Shown: in pieces, positions 25,061 through 52,579 of the stretch | How the letters are laid out: every line of letters starts with the position of its first letter | Position numbering within the stretch: the stretch's first letter is position 1 | Assembly: GCA_034508935.3 (NCBI GenBank) | Contig: CM067447.1 | Location: 33,611,125 to 33,675,124, forward strand | DNA from: Berghia stephanieae | Taxonomy: Eukaryota > Mollusca > Gastropoda > Nudibranchia > Aeolidiidae | Reading direction: 5' to 3' | DNA length: 64,000 bases | Translations under genes and position numbers: made by a program | Notes under the pieces: generated by a model | Database searches by the model: none | What the model was told of the DNA's origin: nothing | What the model saw: only the letters and a program-made list of their open reading frames with translations

Positions 25061-25901
25061 GTGCACAATTGCCAAGTTGGCATTTCTATATTCAAAATCC
25101 GCATTTGTTTCTCTAATTCTGTACCGATTTATTTAGGATCTCTCGGTCTATCATTATTTAATTTTTACCCCGTTTATTTATTGATGTTTTTCTTGATAAT
25201 TTATTTTAATTGCTGAAACTTGTGTCAATTCGTTGGAAAGAATCCTGCGCCCCAGGAATATTACTAGCAAGAAAGGATGAATTATGTTCCAAATTTTTTG
25301 TCTCTATCAATATATGTTATGCTGAAATAGATGAATTATAACATATATTATAATTTCATATAACGATGGGTTTTGCCAAACAGATAAAAAGGCTACTGAT
25401 TTTGACACAATGATCTAATCAATCGAATCAGACCAACTATCCAATTTGGTATCGCCGTATTTACTCAGGGCATTATATAATAACATTAATGTCTACATTT
25501 TAAAATAAGTAATAAGGGAATCCAATAAACAATGACATTTCAATTCCAAAAATATGTTATTCTGGTATTTATCTGATTTGGCATTCCCTCAAAAAATTGT
25601 CTGGTGTTAAGGACTGTGTTACCGCAAGGTAAAGCGAAAGCAGACACTAAGCGTACAGTTATATTACCGTCGCCATTTTCTGTCAGTTGAAGGTTGCGGA
25701 TATTATTTTCATCGGGAGTTTACTATAATAAATTAATTATGTTTCATGATTTACAGTATTTATTTCAAGCAGCGTCTTGATTAGCGGTTATTTAAACCTA
25801 GAAATTTTCTTTATAAAATACACTGATTAAAAACTCTAAATGACGTTTTGTTTTGATTTTAGATATTGAGGGAAAAAATATTGTTTTTTGTTTGTTCGGA
25901 C

Positions 25902-28032
<2,131 letters not shown>

Positions 28033-28185
28033 AAATCAAGCAAGGTTATGTTTTCTGATAATTTTTTTGGAGATCTTGCATCTTAAAACTGGAACCACGG
28101 GAACATTCCTTTTGTATTACAGTTACAGTAGAGCACATGAAATTAACTGACCCAAGCAGATAAAAATCTTTATACTTATACCATT

Positions 28186-28187
<2 letters not shown>

Positions 28188-28243
<56 letters not shown>

Positions 28244-28265
28244 CTCTCTCCTCTCTCCTCTCTCC

Positions 28266-28338
<73 letters not shown>
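28188..28338. repeat. CT array in the 3' UTR region of the MADF-BESS gene
   Basis: About 150 bp of CT repeats with a few CCT interruptions, ending before the likely polyadenylation signal. On the transcribed strand it would be a long pyrimidine tract. Confidence 0.97.
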
Positions 28339-28341
<3 letters not shown>

Positions 28342-28398
28342 GCACAATATTGTTTTTGAATGACGAAAGATGTTTGGAAATCGGATGTTACTGTTACC

Positions 28399-28404
28399 AA
28401 TAAA
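28399..28404 (+). promoter_or_regulatory. Candidate polyadenylation signal of the MADF-BESS gene
   Basis: AATAAA in CCAATAAAAATTTAG, 367 bases after the stop. It is the first canonical signal downstream. Confidence 0.4.
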
Positions 28405-28871
28405 AATTTAGTATATACCGAATAATTGTTTTGGAAAAAATGATTACTTACTCACAACTTCTTGATTTATGGATTATGGACGTAATTTTACGATTCGAGC
28501 GGGAAACATCAACTCCTTGGACGTTTGTTTCTAAAGTGGTCCACCCCTTCATTCCCCCTTTTCAGTTGTTTTCCATTTGCCTTAGACATAATGCCCTGTT
28601 TTTGTTTGTTTTTTTTTTTGTTTGTTTTTAATGGAACTACATACATCATTTTGCCATGAAGTCATTTCTCCATTGTTTGTGCATTTATCTTATAAATATC
28701 ATTGATATCATTTTTAGTCATCTGAATATGTCCTATCGGTAGGGTCTTTTACTTTTACTAGTATCAGTATCAGGGCGCAACTTTTGGTAGTTTCGATCTG
28801 GACCCTGGCGGATTTCTCTTGCATAAACTCCTGATCCCCTGTTTAAATTAGCCAGACGTGTAACCTACATA

Positions 28872-29098
28872 CAGGTCTGACATCCGAATCCACTTATGGG
28901 CCTAGTTTAAAATTGCAGACTTGCCGACCAACTGCGACCATATTGTATTCAATATTTAGGCTTTGTTTGTTAAAATATGTAAATCATACTGGTAGGCAAG
29001 CCTGACATTGTTGTAATGGATAATATTTTGGGTCATTTTTTTTTTTGGAGGTTTCCATTACGACAATGAGCCCATAAGGAATTGGGTTATCAGACCTG
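28872..29098. mobile_element. MITE with CAGGTCTGA ends, 227 bp
   Basis: Imperfect terminal inverted repeats of about 33 bp begin CAGGTCTGACATCC on the left and CAGGTCTGATAACC (complement) on the right. Both continue into CTTATGGGC. The interior is non-coding and a target duplication is not clear. Confidence 0.6.
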
Positions 29099-29099
29099 C

Positions 29100-29695
29100 A
29101 AATAAGTGCACGTCGAATTAGCCCTTTGTCTTCCTTTCTTGTGGGTGCCTAACTAAATGAAAATCTATAACCTTTTACTTTTAGTGGCGTAGAATTTAAC
29201 TAGGAATAAGGCGGTGCAAACCCCCTTAAAATCATTACAAATTATTCTAACATTTTATTAAACAGTACTCGCTGGTGTATAACGAATTCCAGCACGCTCT
29301 GCAATACGGCGCACTGGAGCCGGGTGGCAGAATTCTATAAGGTTCCGCCTAATCGTCATCTAATAGTAAAAGTCTCTTGACTATGGATTAACGAGTCCAA
29401 TAAGCTAAGGATATTATAGAATATTAGATTTATAAAAACATATGGGGTCCATCAGATGGTTTATGAGGAATTCTATACGAATCAGTAAATAACAACATGA
29501 GCTGTAGGATCATGCCTCTCTTTATCATTACCCCCAAAATTGACTGAGGATGAGGCTTAGGTAAACTAGAAAAGGACAATAGATAGTGGGATGGATGACC
29601 TAGCCCCCAACAAAGCCCTACCCAGAATCAGCCTTCCGCGGAGAAGGACATTCTCAAAACTTTATATTTTATCTAAAAATATTAAACATTAATTT
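29100..29695. other. Intergenic sequence, nothing recognised
   Basis: Moderate GC content with no open frame longer than a few dozen codons and no match to the repeat families seen elsewhere in the window. Confidence 0.5.
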
Positions 29696-29697
29696 AC

Positions 29698-29699
<2 letters not shown>

Positions 29700-29777
<78 letters not shown>

Positions 29778-29779
29778 TA
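29700..29779. repeat. AT array
   Basis: About 80 bp of AT dinucleotides with one phase slip. Confidence 0.97.
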
Positions 29780-29978
29780 TGTAACAAGATGATTATAAGG
29801 GAAAAAAATATCTTCCAAATAATAACGGAACTATATGAGTGTTATCCCTCACGACAGGATTCCAAAAAGGGCTAGGACAAAACCAAGTAGGTAATGTCAT
29901 TCAAGGATAAAGACAGAATACAACATGCAATAAAGTAATAAAGGGCAAACAAATAAAGGAAGAAAGAAGACACTGCAA

Positions 29979-30484
29979 TGGTTTGTTTGTTTTTAAGGGT
30001 TTTACGGCGCTTGTAGGTCATATCAGCGCCAGTATAAAGGAAGAAAATTGGATAGTGAAAAGATTCTAGAATTACAATTAAAAGGACTTGAGGAAAAAGT
30101 AAGACAGAGGCGAAGGGTTCAAATAGGGAACAGATATGTAGAGTCCAAGCTTAGTTTGAGAGCACCTAAATACTAAATGTCTCACCCAGAAACCAGCGCA
30201 GTATCCCACTAAGAGGAATACACTCAAATGCTTACATTATACATTCAAAATAATAAATATAACAATACATAACAGAGAGATGGTTTACAAGGAAAAAAAT
30301 ATCATCTCCCAAAACAATAACTATGCAGTTGACTGTTTCCTTCCCAGTCAAGCACTATGGCCAGGGCCAGGGCAAAACCTAGTAATCTCATTCCAAAGCA
30401 AATTGGAAAACAGATATAAGGGGAAAGAAGGCACAGTTCATGCCACCCTGCCCACTATGGGAGGCCAGGAACCCCAACCAGGAG
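29979..30484 (-). mobile_element. Head-and-tail retroposon without coding core
   Basis: An inverted copy of the element at 16960-17490, flanked by a 10-bp duplication GACACTGCAA (29969-29978 and 30485-30494). The head appears as GGTTGGGGTTCCTGGCC and the tail stem as GGCGCTGATATGACC with AAGCGCCGTAAAACCC. Like the 16960 copy it lacks the LINE coding segment. The ORF at 30280-30579 runs across its edge and is not a gene. Confidence 0.8.
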
Positions 30485-30944
30485 GACACTGCAAGGAAAC
30501 CGTCCCGGCCCACCACGGCAGATCAAAAGACCCCATTGCAAGCAATGATACAAGGCAGCATGAAAAGGACAAATTATGATGCAAGTGTGTGAATCCAATG
30601 TAGAACATAACAGTTAACAGTCAGCAGTAGAATATCAATCCCCCCCCCCCCGCCCTCCCCGTCTCCTCCTCTAACTCAAGAGTGAAAAAACTAAGACACA
30701 AAAATCTTTAAATCTCAAAGCATATTTTGAGTTCTCTCTAGTACACAATTTATTTTGCATTCATACCAGATATTTCAAAATGTATGAAAAATAATCAACA
30801 AATCAATTGCAGAATTTTTGTTAGAATGCAAATATAGATAAATTAAAATTATCAAAGATTCAGACCAATGTGTTTATTATTGAATGAATCTTTATAATAT
30901 TAACAATGTAATCAGAGGATTAATTTATAAAATGTATTTAATTA

Positions 30945-31700
30945 GGGAGCGTTCACAGTTTACGTCATCAGCTAGGGGGGGAGGGGGGGGGGGTCTACCA
31001 AATGTTGACATGTGTTGACATGGGGGGGGGGGGGGTCAGACCCAAGATGATGTCATCAAAACATAGGCAAATTAGGCCTATTTTATTAAATGCAAGAGCT
31101 TCAAAAATGGCATTCCAAATAAATTAGCAAAAAGAAGAACAGCAAATGGGAAAAAGTGATGACGATGAAGATGAAATTGATTATACTATTTATAGTACAT
31201 TGCCAGAGGTCCAAGGCAGAAACATTTTTGAATCAATTAATTTTATGTTTGGAAATTGAAACAGAAATTCATTCCAAAAGACTAATATGCTATAAAATAA
31301 TTTGCCACCTATACTATTTTAAATTACACTTTCTGAAAAATTTTTTTTAATAGCACCTGCACCAAGTAGCCTAATTTAAATAATGTTTGTTAGATTTTAT
31401 CTTTGCAAATTTAAATTTTATGTCCCCATTGTATCGTAAAACATAAATTATCAACAGTTTCTGAAATTAATAAAATGTCTGAATGTGTTTTATCAAACGT
31501 TGATAATCAATGTTTATGGTTTGAAAAATGAATAATAAATATTGTGAAATTAAAGTTATCTTTTAGTTTTTATTAAATTAGATGACGTCATCATCTGTTG
31601 GGGGAGGGGGGGGGGGTCAGGTCAATGATGACAAGTGATGACTTGGGGGAGGGGGGGGGGTCTAAAAAGGGCAAATTTTTGATGACGTGCACGTTGAATA
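30945..31700. mobile_element. Putative non-autonomous DNA element with paired G-run terminal clusters
   Basis: Two clusters of about 110 bp (30945-31075 and 31575-31700) share the same order. Each has a GTCATCA-type motif, two G runs and, between them, a doubled motif (TGTTGACATGTGTTGACATG on the left, TGATGACAAGTGATGACTTG on the right). The outer ends read GGGAGCGTTCAC and CACGTTGAATATGG, only weakly inverted. AT-rich non-coding sequence of about 500 bp lies between. I infer a transposon-end structure; the superfamily is not determined. Confidence 0.45.
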
Positions 31701-31966
31701 TGGCATTTTGGTTTCCAGTTACATTATTTTAAGTTCATAAATTCCCTGCGGAAATCCCTCTGCATTATCAAGGCTAGAACATAAAATTACACAAAAGTGG
31801 ATAGATATTTTTTATGCTTTTCTTTTGAAGGTTTCATAACAGAATAGTAAACAAATATCATCAATACACATAATTCATTTCAAGAATATACATGGGTATA
31901 AGTCATTACAATTATAGAAATCAATTTAAATGCAAAATAATTATATTTCAAACCAATTGGTATAAC

Positions 31967-34793
<2,827 letters not shown>

Positions 34794-34796
34794 CCT

Positions 34797-36651
34797 TTCT
34801 TTAAAAAATATAGCCTTGTGGAGAACATTGTACTTATTTGAGTCAATAACAAAAATTATACGGCGCACAACTCTACTGAAAGATTTGAAAATTAGAAATG
34901 TATTTTTTTTTACAGATAGATAAACAGATAACTTGATTTCCTTTTATAATTTAAAGTCAGTTTGAAAGTTCGTTGAGTCAAACAGGTATCATAAAATACG
35001 TACCGTCGACACTAACACTCTTCTTAAAAACAACCAATAATATCGACACTAAAAAAATGTCAGTTTGGCGTTTTTACGTAAATCGTTGCATTCGAAATAA
35101 TGTATTCACTTAATGTAAATGTTACTTCGAAGCTCGAAGAAATAAATTATAACGTGGAATTGAATGTAAGCTTCAATTTAATTACAAAAACAGATCAAAA
35201 GAACGTTTCGGGTTTCCCCTTTATCAACAAAACAGGATGAATAAAACACCACAGATGATGAGATAATGTGGTAGTGGCGTAGTTAAGATGAATAAACAAA
35301 ACATTGGCTGGCAGGAAATTAGTATGCTCCTTTGTAAGGAAGCACGAATTAAAATAGAATACTAGATATTTCTAAAAAGTGCGCAATTAGTTAGTAAGTG
35401 AAAAGAGGGGAGGCGGGGAGGAACTGTGTAATGCAGTTTAGAAAGTGAAATATAAAAACATGTAGACTGTTGTTGGAAAATAAATACAATGGAATTTAAA
35501 ATAAATACAAAAATAATAAATAAGGGACGTCGGTATATAAGTATAAATCATAGAATTAAACGAATGAGAATACGTACGAAGCCTAAAAAGTGTCCACCAA
35601 TGAAAGCATTCAGCGCCATTTTATTGTTGGCTGAGAATGTAGTCATTACCATTCATTCGGTCTCTATGTCAACATAACGACACAAGAAAAACAACAAACA
35701 ATATCAAAATCCACAATAAAATGTTTCAGAACTGTTACGTATATTTATGGCACAATGAAGCTGTCAAAAAATGAAGTTAGAGAATGTGTGTAATCATGTA
35801 TTATAATAACCTGTAATGTGTTTTCCAATCACCACATCATCTACTACTACAACCACCACCACAATATCATCACTAACACTACTACTACAACCACCAGCCC
35901 CACATCATTATCACTACCACTACTACTACACCACCACCAGCACATCATCATCACTACCACTACTACTACAATCACCACAACCACATCGTCATCACTACCA
36001 CTACTACTGCAACCACCACCACCATATCATCATCATTACCACTACTACCACAACCACCACCACCACTACTACTACAACCACCACCACATCATCACTACCT
36101 CAACTACTACAACCACCACCACAATAGCATCACTACCACTACTGTTTATTCATCTTAACTACGCCACTACCACATTATCTCATCATCTGTGGTGTTTTAT
36201 TCATCCTGTTTTGTTGATAAAGGGGAAACCCGAAACGTTCTTTTGATCTGTTTTTGTAATTAAATTGAAGCTTACATTCAATTCCACGTTATAATTTATT
36301 TCTTCGAGCTTCGAAGTAACATTTACATTAAGTGAATACATTATTTCGAATGCAACGATTTACGTAAAAACGCCAAACTGACATTTTTTTAGTGTCGATA
36401 TTATTGGTTGTTTTTAAGAAGAGTGTTAGTGTCGACGGTACGTATTTTATGATACCTGTTTGACTCAACGAACTTTCAAACTGACTTTAAATTATAAAAG
36501 GAAATCAAGTTATCTGTTTATCTATCTGTAAAAAAAATACATTTCTAATTTTCAAATCTTTCAGTAGAGTTGTGCGCCGTATCAATTTTTGTTATTGACT
36601 CAAATAAGTACAATGTTCTCCACAAGGCTATATTTTTTAAAGAAAGGATAT
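34797..36651. repeat. Large palindrome: two arms of about 505 bp around an 843-bp spacer
   Basis: Arm 34797-35302 is the reverse complement of 36146-36651. Reading both, I find about two single-base length differences, so identity exceeds 99 percent. Both arms end outward in TA arrays. The arms contain TTGATAAAGGGGAAACCCGA and other AT-rich non-coding sequence. The spacer (35303-36145) holds unique sequence plus the start of the inverted-duplication copy. It may be a foldback transposon with long terminal repeats or a recent inverted duplication. Confidence 0.92.
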
Positions 36652-36729
<78 letters not shown>

Positions 36730-37585
36730 ATAACCACCAGCACCACATCATTATCACTACCACTACTGCACCACCACCAGCACATAATCATCACTACCAT
36801 TACTACTGCAACCACCACAACCACATCGTCATCACGACCACTACTACTACAACCACCACCATATCATTACCATTACCACTACTACTACAACCACCACTAC
36901 CACCATATCATTACCATTACCACTACTACTACAACCACCACAACCACATCGTCATCACTACCACTACTACTGCAACCAACACTACCACCATATCATCACC
37001 ATTACAACTACTACTACAACCACCACAACTACATCATCATCACTACCACTACTACTACAACCACCACCACATCATCATCACTATCACTACTACTACAACT
37101 GCAACCACCACCACCATATCATCATCATTGAAATATCTTTTTTTTTTTTTAAATTGAGCTTTATATTGTGCAATATCTACTAAATGTGCTCAAAGCGCTT
37201 TACAATGGGTCCCTGGTCAACATTTAACATGTAGGACGGGACATGACGCCTGTTAGGCGATATTACAATTTTTCGGACAAAGACAACTCTGTTAACGGCC
37301 AGGTACTCATTTTACACCTGATACGGTGAGAGAATGTGAGTAAAAAGCCTTTTCCAAGGAATCAACTATGCGCCGAGCGCGAGGCTCGAACCCAGGACCT
37401 TCCGATCCGAAAGCGAGTGTCATACTACTAGACCACATAGCCGCATCATTACCACTACTACTACAAACACCACCACCACATCATCATCACGACCACGACT
37501 ACTACAACCACCACCACCACCACCATATCATTACCATTACCACTACTACTACAACTACAACCACCACCACATCATCATCACTACC
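35549..37585. repeat. Second copy of the inverted duplication shared with 1-1411
   Basis: The reverse complement of 1-1411, starting at CATAGAATTAAACGAATGAG. It is about 620 bp longer because the right palindrome arm and a TA array (36146-36731) interrupt the ACC/ACT repeat. The repeat just right of the interruption partly repeats the segment at 35885-36000. The His/Thr/Tyr-rich open frames here are repeat artefacts. Confidence 0.9.
37140..37444 (-). repeat. SINE family A, full length, inverted
   Basis: It corresponds to 139-444 within the inverted duplication and differs by only a few bases. The SINE was therefore present before the duplication and is not an independent insertion. Confidence 0.88.
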
Positions 37586-38007
37586 ACTACTACTACAACT
37601 ACAATCATCACCACCACCACATCATCATCACTATTAATACTACAACTACAACCACCACCAACACCACATCACCTCACTAACACCAGTACTATAATCACTA
37701 CCATTAGGTTTTGGAGCTTTACTTCATTTGAAATAAGGAAACTTCGAAATTGTATTTGGCATTGTGTTTATATATCATAATATAATTCTAATCAGTTATC
37801 TATTTAGAACTAGATACTATACAATATGTATGCCAAATACCACCCCAATTCCCCTTTCTTGTGTGCGGGAATTCCTCTTTTGGCATTGAAATTGAGTGTG
37901 AGAGAGTCATCACTACACACATAAACAACAGAAACAATTTAAAAACATGACTATGACACGCAACCACTCACACACGAGGCTATACTATTTATCCCTTTCT
38001 CTATATA
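37586..38007. other. End of ACC repeat and AT-rich sequence before ANKRD16
   Basis: The ACC/ACT repeat decays by 37720. The rest has no coding frame or recognised repeat and may hold the ANKRD16 promoter. Confidence 0.5.
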
Positions 38008-38109
38008 GAGTAAAAAGCCTTCTCCAAGGACTGAATTATGCACGCTCAGTGGGTCTTGAACCCATGACCTTCCGATCCGTAGTCGGGTGTAATACCAAAA
38101 GACCACATA
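38008..38109 (-). repeat. SINE family A head fragment
   Basis: GCCTTCTCCAAGGACTGAAT and CCTTCCGATCCG match the head of the family, more diverged than other copies. Confidence 0.7.
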
Positions 38110-38429
38110 TTATTTTTCATTGTCTAGTCGATTTTTTGTTCATCAAAACCATAGATAAGAGTATTCCACTTCATTATCAATGATCAAACCTGACCTGACT
38201 GTACTGTTATAATTTGGTCATGTTTTGAATTCGGAGGAACTACTCTGGTCTAACTCTCTATCATTGAAGGTATGAAGAGGTCAACTACAAAAAAAAAAAA
38301 ACTTCACAAAAATCAAAAGCCCGTGGAACATGGAACACTGACAACTTACTGAGAACTTTTAAAACAAAAACAAAACAAACAAAAAAACTTTCAGGCTACG
38401 GAAAGATGATCAATGTATAAGCTAATCAT

Positions 38430-49366
<10,937 letters not shown>

Positions 49367-49693
49367 GGAATAGCAAGATGCCTGAAGTATGACTTATTCT
49401 GATTAACTTTCAATACAATGGAGAGGTGTTGAACGCATTCTTTGGTTTAACTCATTCATAAGCTATCACAGTCTGTTCCCCACCCAATATCATAAGCCAT
49501 ATTCTAGTGCTAGACTAGTATTCAATGTTTCAGAAAAAAATATATATTACAAGAGATGGATTTTGACCATTGAAAAGAAACATTGTGCAGAATGTCAATA
49601 ATAATAGTAATGTATTAGTTGAAAGTTGCAACCACAGTAGATTTTTTTAAAACCGAAAGAAAGAATCACATGGCCACCCTTTTGATCACTGTC

Positions 49694-49699
49694 AATAAA
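49694..49699 (+). promoter_or_regulatory. Candidate polyadenylation signal of ANKRD16
   Basis: AATAAA in GTCAATAAATATAG, 328 bases after the stop, the first canonical signal downstream. Confidence 0.4.
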
Positions 49700-50248
49700 T
49701 ATAGATAAGGTGGCTTCTGGGAGATGTATTTTGACACTTTTTCAATGGAAATTTGATGATCAAAATTCTAAATTATTGAATGTGGCCATAGAGGAGATTA
49801 TTTTAAATGGGAGCAAAATGTTTTTCATAGCATTGAAATGCTAAGAGCTGGAGACATTTGTTATTGACCCAAAATGATCAAAGAGTTGCCTACTTCTTCT
49901 TCCTCTTAGTAATTGGAGGAATCATAGATTCAGAGACATCCACTCACACACACACACGCACACAGTCACCACCATCAACAATACTAACAATAGGCTAAGT
50001 TTGAAGACTCGTTACTTAAATTCTAAAAAGCCGAGTAAATTTGTTTTTAGTATTTTATTAAGTATATTTAATATGCTTTCATTAGATATCAAACCATGCT
50101 TATACAGTGTAATTTATGCATGGAATATCAGTTTGAATTTAATTAGCCTCATTTGGATTCTGCCGTTTTTTCCCTTATTTATCTGTTAATCGAGTTTTTT
50201 TTTTTATAACATGGGTTTGAAAAGAAAGTAAATTTGTTATTTTTAAAA

Positions 50249-50580
50249 TGGGATTTTGATAATTGTAATACTCTTATTCGCATCCAAGTAAATTTCACTT
50301 TCAAGCTACATTGAGCCTGATCACCTTTGTGATGGATGACATTTGAAAAATATAGTTTTTTCTTTCTTTTTAAACTGACACCATTTCCTCTTATACTTAT
50401 ACGATAAAAAGTTTCACAATGGGATTATGAAAATTTTATCAGTCGTATTTGACACCAAGTAAATTTCACTTTCAAGCTGCATTGAGCCCGATCACTTTTG
50501 TGGTGGGTTACATTTGATATTTTTTTCTTTCTTTTTGAACTGACACCATTTCCTCTTATACAATAGAAAGTTTCACCAGT
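50249..50580. repeat. Two-copy tandem repeat, unit about 170 bp
   Basis: Two head-to-tail units begin GGGATTTTGATAATTG and GGGATTATGAAAATTT and share AAGTAAATTTCACTTTCAAG and GACACCATTTCCTCTTATAC. Identity is roughly 80 percent by eye. Non-coding. Confidence 0.8.
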
Positions 50581-50639
50581 GGCCTCATGACTTTTGGCAT
50601 AATAGATAGCTAGCAGCATATTAATATCAAGCTTCAATG

Positions 50640-51370
50640 ACTATGTCAGAGATTGGATGAGTGAAGAAAATAGCTAACTAATCTTACCTCTGCACTAAAA
50701 TTTTGCTGCAAACAATTCATACACGGAATGTCTCTCACGAGTTCAATCAGTGATTGGATGGTTCACAGTAAGTTTTTACAACTAAAACTTAAATTTAGAC
50801 ACATTGTAATAATGATCAATAGAAACAGCTTAAAATAAAATGTCAATGTTTTGACTAAATACCTCTATTTACCACAATAATTAATTTATTACAGTTACAG
50901 TATTTTCAGATATAAAATAAACATTGGGATTTAGTAAAAGACTTAACTGGTATTGCCTCATTTTTCATTTTAAAAAGTTTCTACTGTATCGTAACATCAG
51001 TGTCTTACTGATTAAAATAACACAAAGAATAAGACGAACAAAGCAATTCATTTCTGAACATTCTATTAAAGGGGACATTACAGGTGCCAGAAAGAGGACA
51101 GTGGCAAATGATCACTAACATTAACTTTGATATTGAAATGGAAAAAAAAAAAATCCTTTTTCCTCAAAGAGATTGATGCTGATACATCTTCATCGAGTGT
51201 CAAACGTGAAGGACAATCCTGAACTAGAAGGGAATCAAAGAAATCCTCATTGGTAGTGAATCTTGCAAGTCCTTATATTTGACTGTAGAAATACACAGTC
51301 TCTCAGAGTACAGCTGATGAAGCTCAATGGGTTTGGTCTGCTTCTTTGTTCGTGTTGAGCAGAGTCTTAA
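50640..51370. other. AT-rich intergenic sequence, nothing recognised
   Basis: No supported gene. Toward 51180 the sequence may begin to include the 3' flank of the transposase relic that follows. Confidence 0.4.
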
Positions 51371-51373
51371 AGA

Positions 51374-52347
51374 TCAGCCCATTCCACGAGTCCCTACGGA
51401 CAAAGACCGCCGAGTCATCCTCTTTTCTGAAAATATTTCTCGAAGGGGTCTGGTGGGAACAGGACAACCTAACTTATACTTCACTTGAAGAAAAGCTGAG
51501 AAATTTTTTATGATGGACTGCGATACTTGCACGACGTTGTATGGAGACGGATTACGCCGGGCTGATCGAAAGACGTCACACCAGTCTGATGGAACGTTGA
51601 TGGAGGCCTTGGAATTAATAAGGCCCATGTCCCGATCACACTCATGTAAGAATGACCTTTCTGAGGGAAAGAAATCTTTATTGAATCAAACCAGTTGATA
51701 TCATGCACCATGTAATGAAAAATCTTATCAATGTATAATTCTTGTTCTGTCCAGCACATGAATCACAAAGTAGTTCTAGGTGGCGGATATTGTTGCCGAC
51801 ATTATTCATAAAGTGGTGGTATAGAAATGATGCCACTTCGTCTGACCCTTTATTGGCAACTGTTTCATCGTAAGCATAGATAAATACATCGTTGCTCGAA
51901 AGTCTATGAATATCAAACGAGAGAAATGTCAACTTCCTCCTATAATAAAATTCACTCTTTGATTTATTTGGCACATTCAGGTTTTTCTGGTAGTTAAAGG
52001 CCTCAAAATTATCAGTTGAACTTTTTTTGAAGGGCCTCCTTTTCATGCGACTCTACACCTTTCAGATCATTGATTTTTTTTCTCAACTGCTTGGACAAAA
52101 TTTAATTTTCATCGCAATTTGAACAAGTGTCTGACCTAGGATAGCCAAATTTTATATTGAATTTTGTTGCAAAGATGTTCCTATAGGACTCATATGAAAT
52201 TTTATCATCTAGAAACTTTTCAATCAACGCGTTATGCATTTTTGAAATATTCAACTCGTCTGGCAGATAGAAAGATTTTGTTTTCTTCAGTGAATAGTGC
52301 GAAAGTCTCCCTCTGTAACTGCAGATGTGTTTGATAACTTTCTTCAT
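51374..52347 (-). pseudogene. DUF7869-like transposon protein, degraded
   Basis: Minus-strand pieces in order: a helical region with SYESYRNIFATKFNIKFGYP and DTCSNCDEN (52347-52102), then LTFLSFDIHRLSS, YDETVANKGSDEVASFLYHH and ELLCDSCAGQNKNYTLIRFF (52046-51678), KISFPQKGHSYM, and finally INVPSDWCDVFRSARRNPSP and CPVPTRPLREIF (51628-51374). The CDSCAGQNKN and GHS motifs and the closing RPLREIF pattern match a family common in invertebrate repeats that I recall as DUF7869, thought to have an RNase H-like transposase fold. At least three frame breaks. No terminal repeats were identified. Confidence 0.6.
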
Positions 52348-52538
52348 GACATCCTCTGATATTTGTGACGTCGATATCTGTGGTGGCCGCGTTAATCACT
52401 TGGAGGCAGACCTGTTGGGAATAGAAAGAAACAATAAAATACCTATAAAAACAGCATAAATACTTACATATCTGGATACAATAGACAATAGAATCCAGAT
52501 AATAACATAGACCACTAGGACTGACCGAGAAAAAAAGG

Positions 52539-52572
52539 GTGAGCTTTGATATAGCGCAATATCCACTTATAA
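52539..52572 (-). repeat. Scrap of SINE family A tail
   Basis: GTGAGCTTTGATATAGCGCA and ATATCCACTTATAAAG match the inverted 3' end of family A. Too short for more. Confidence 0.5.
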
Positions 52573-52579
52573 AGTCTTC

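Noticed and set aside
30280-30579. ORF of 99 codons
   Set aside because: It reads across the head of an inverted retroposon and its flank; no homology expected.
34797-36651. Retroviral or LTR element
   Set aside because: The repeats are inverted, not direct, and no protease, reverse transcriptase or integrase motif lies between them. No LTR element or other virus-like element was recognised in the window.
35549-37585. Independent origin of the repeat block relative to 1-1411
   Set aside because: Unique flank, SINE and variant repeat order all match, so it is one duplicated segment.
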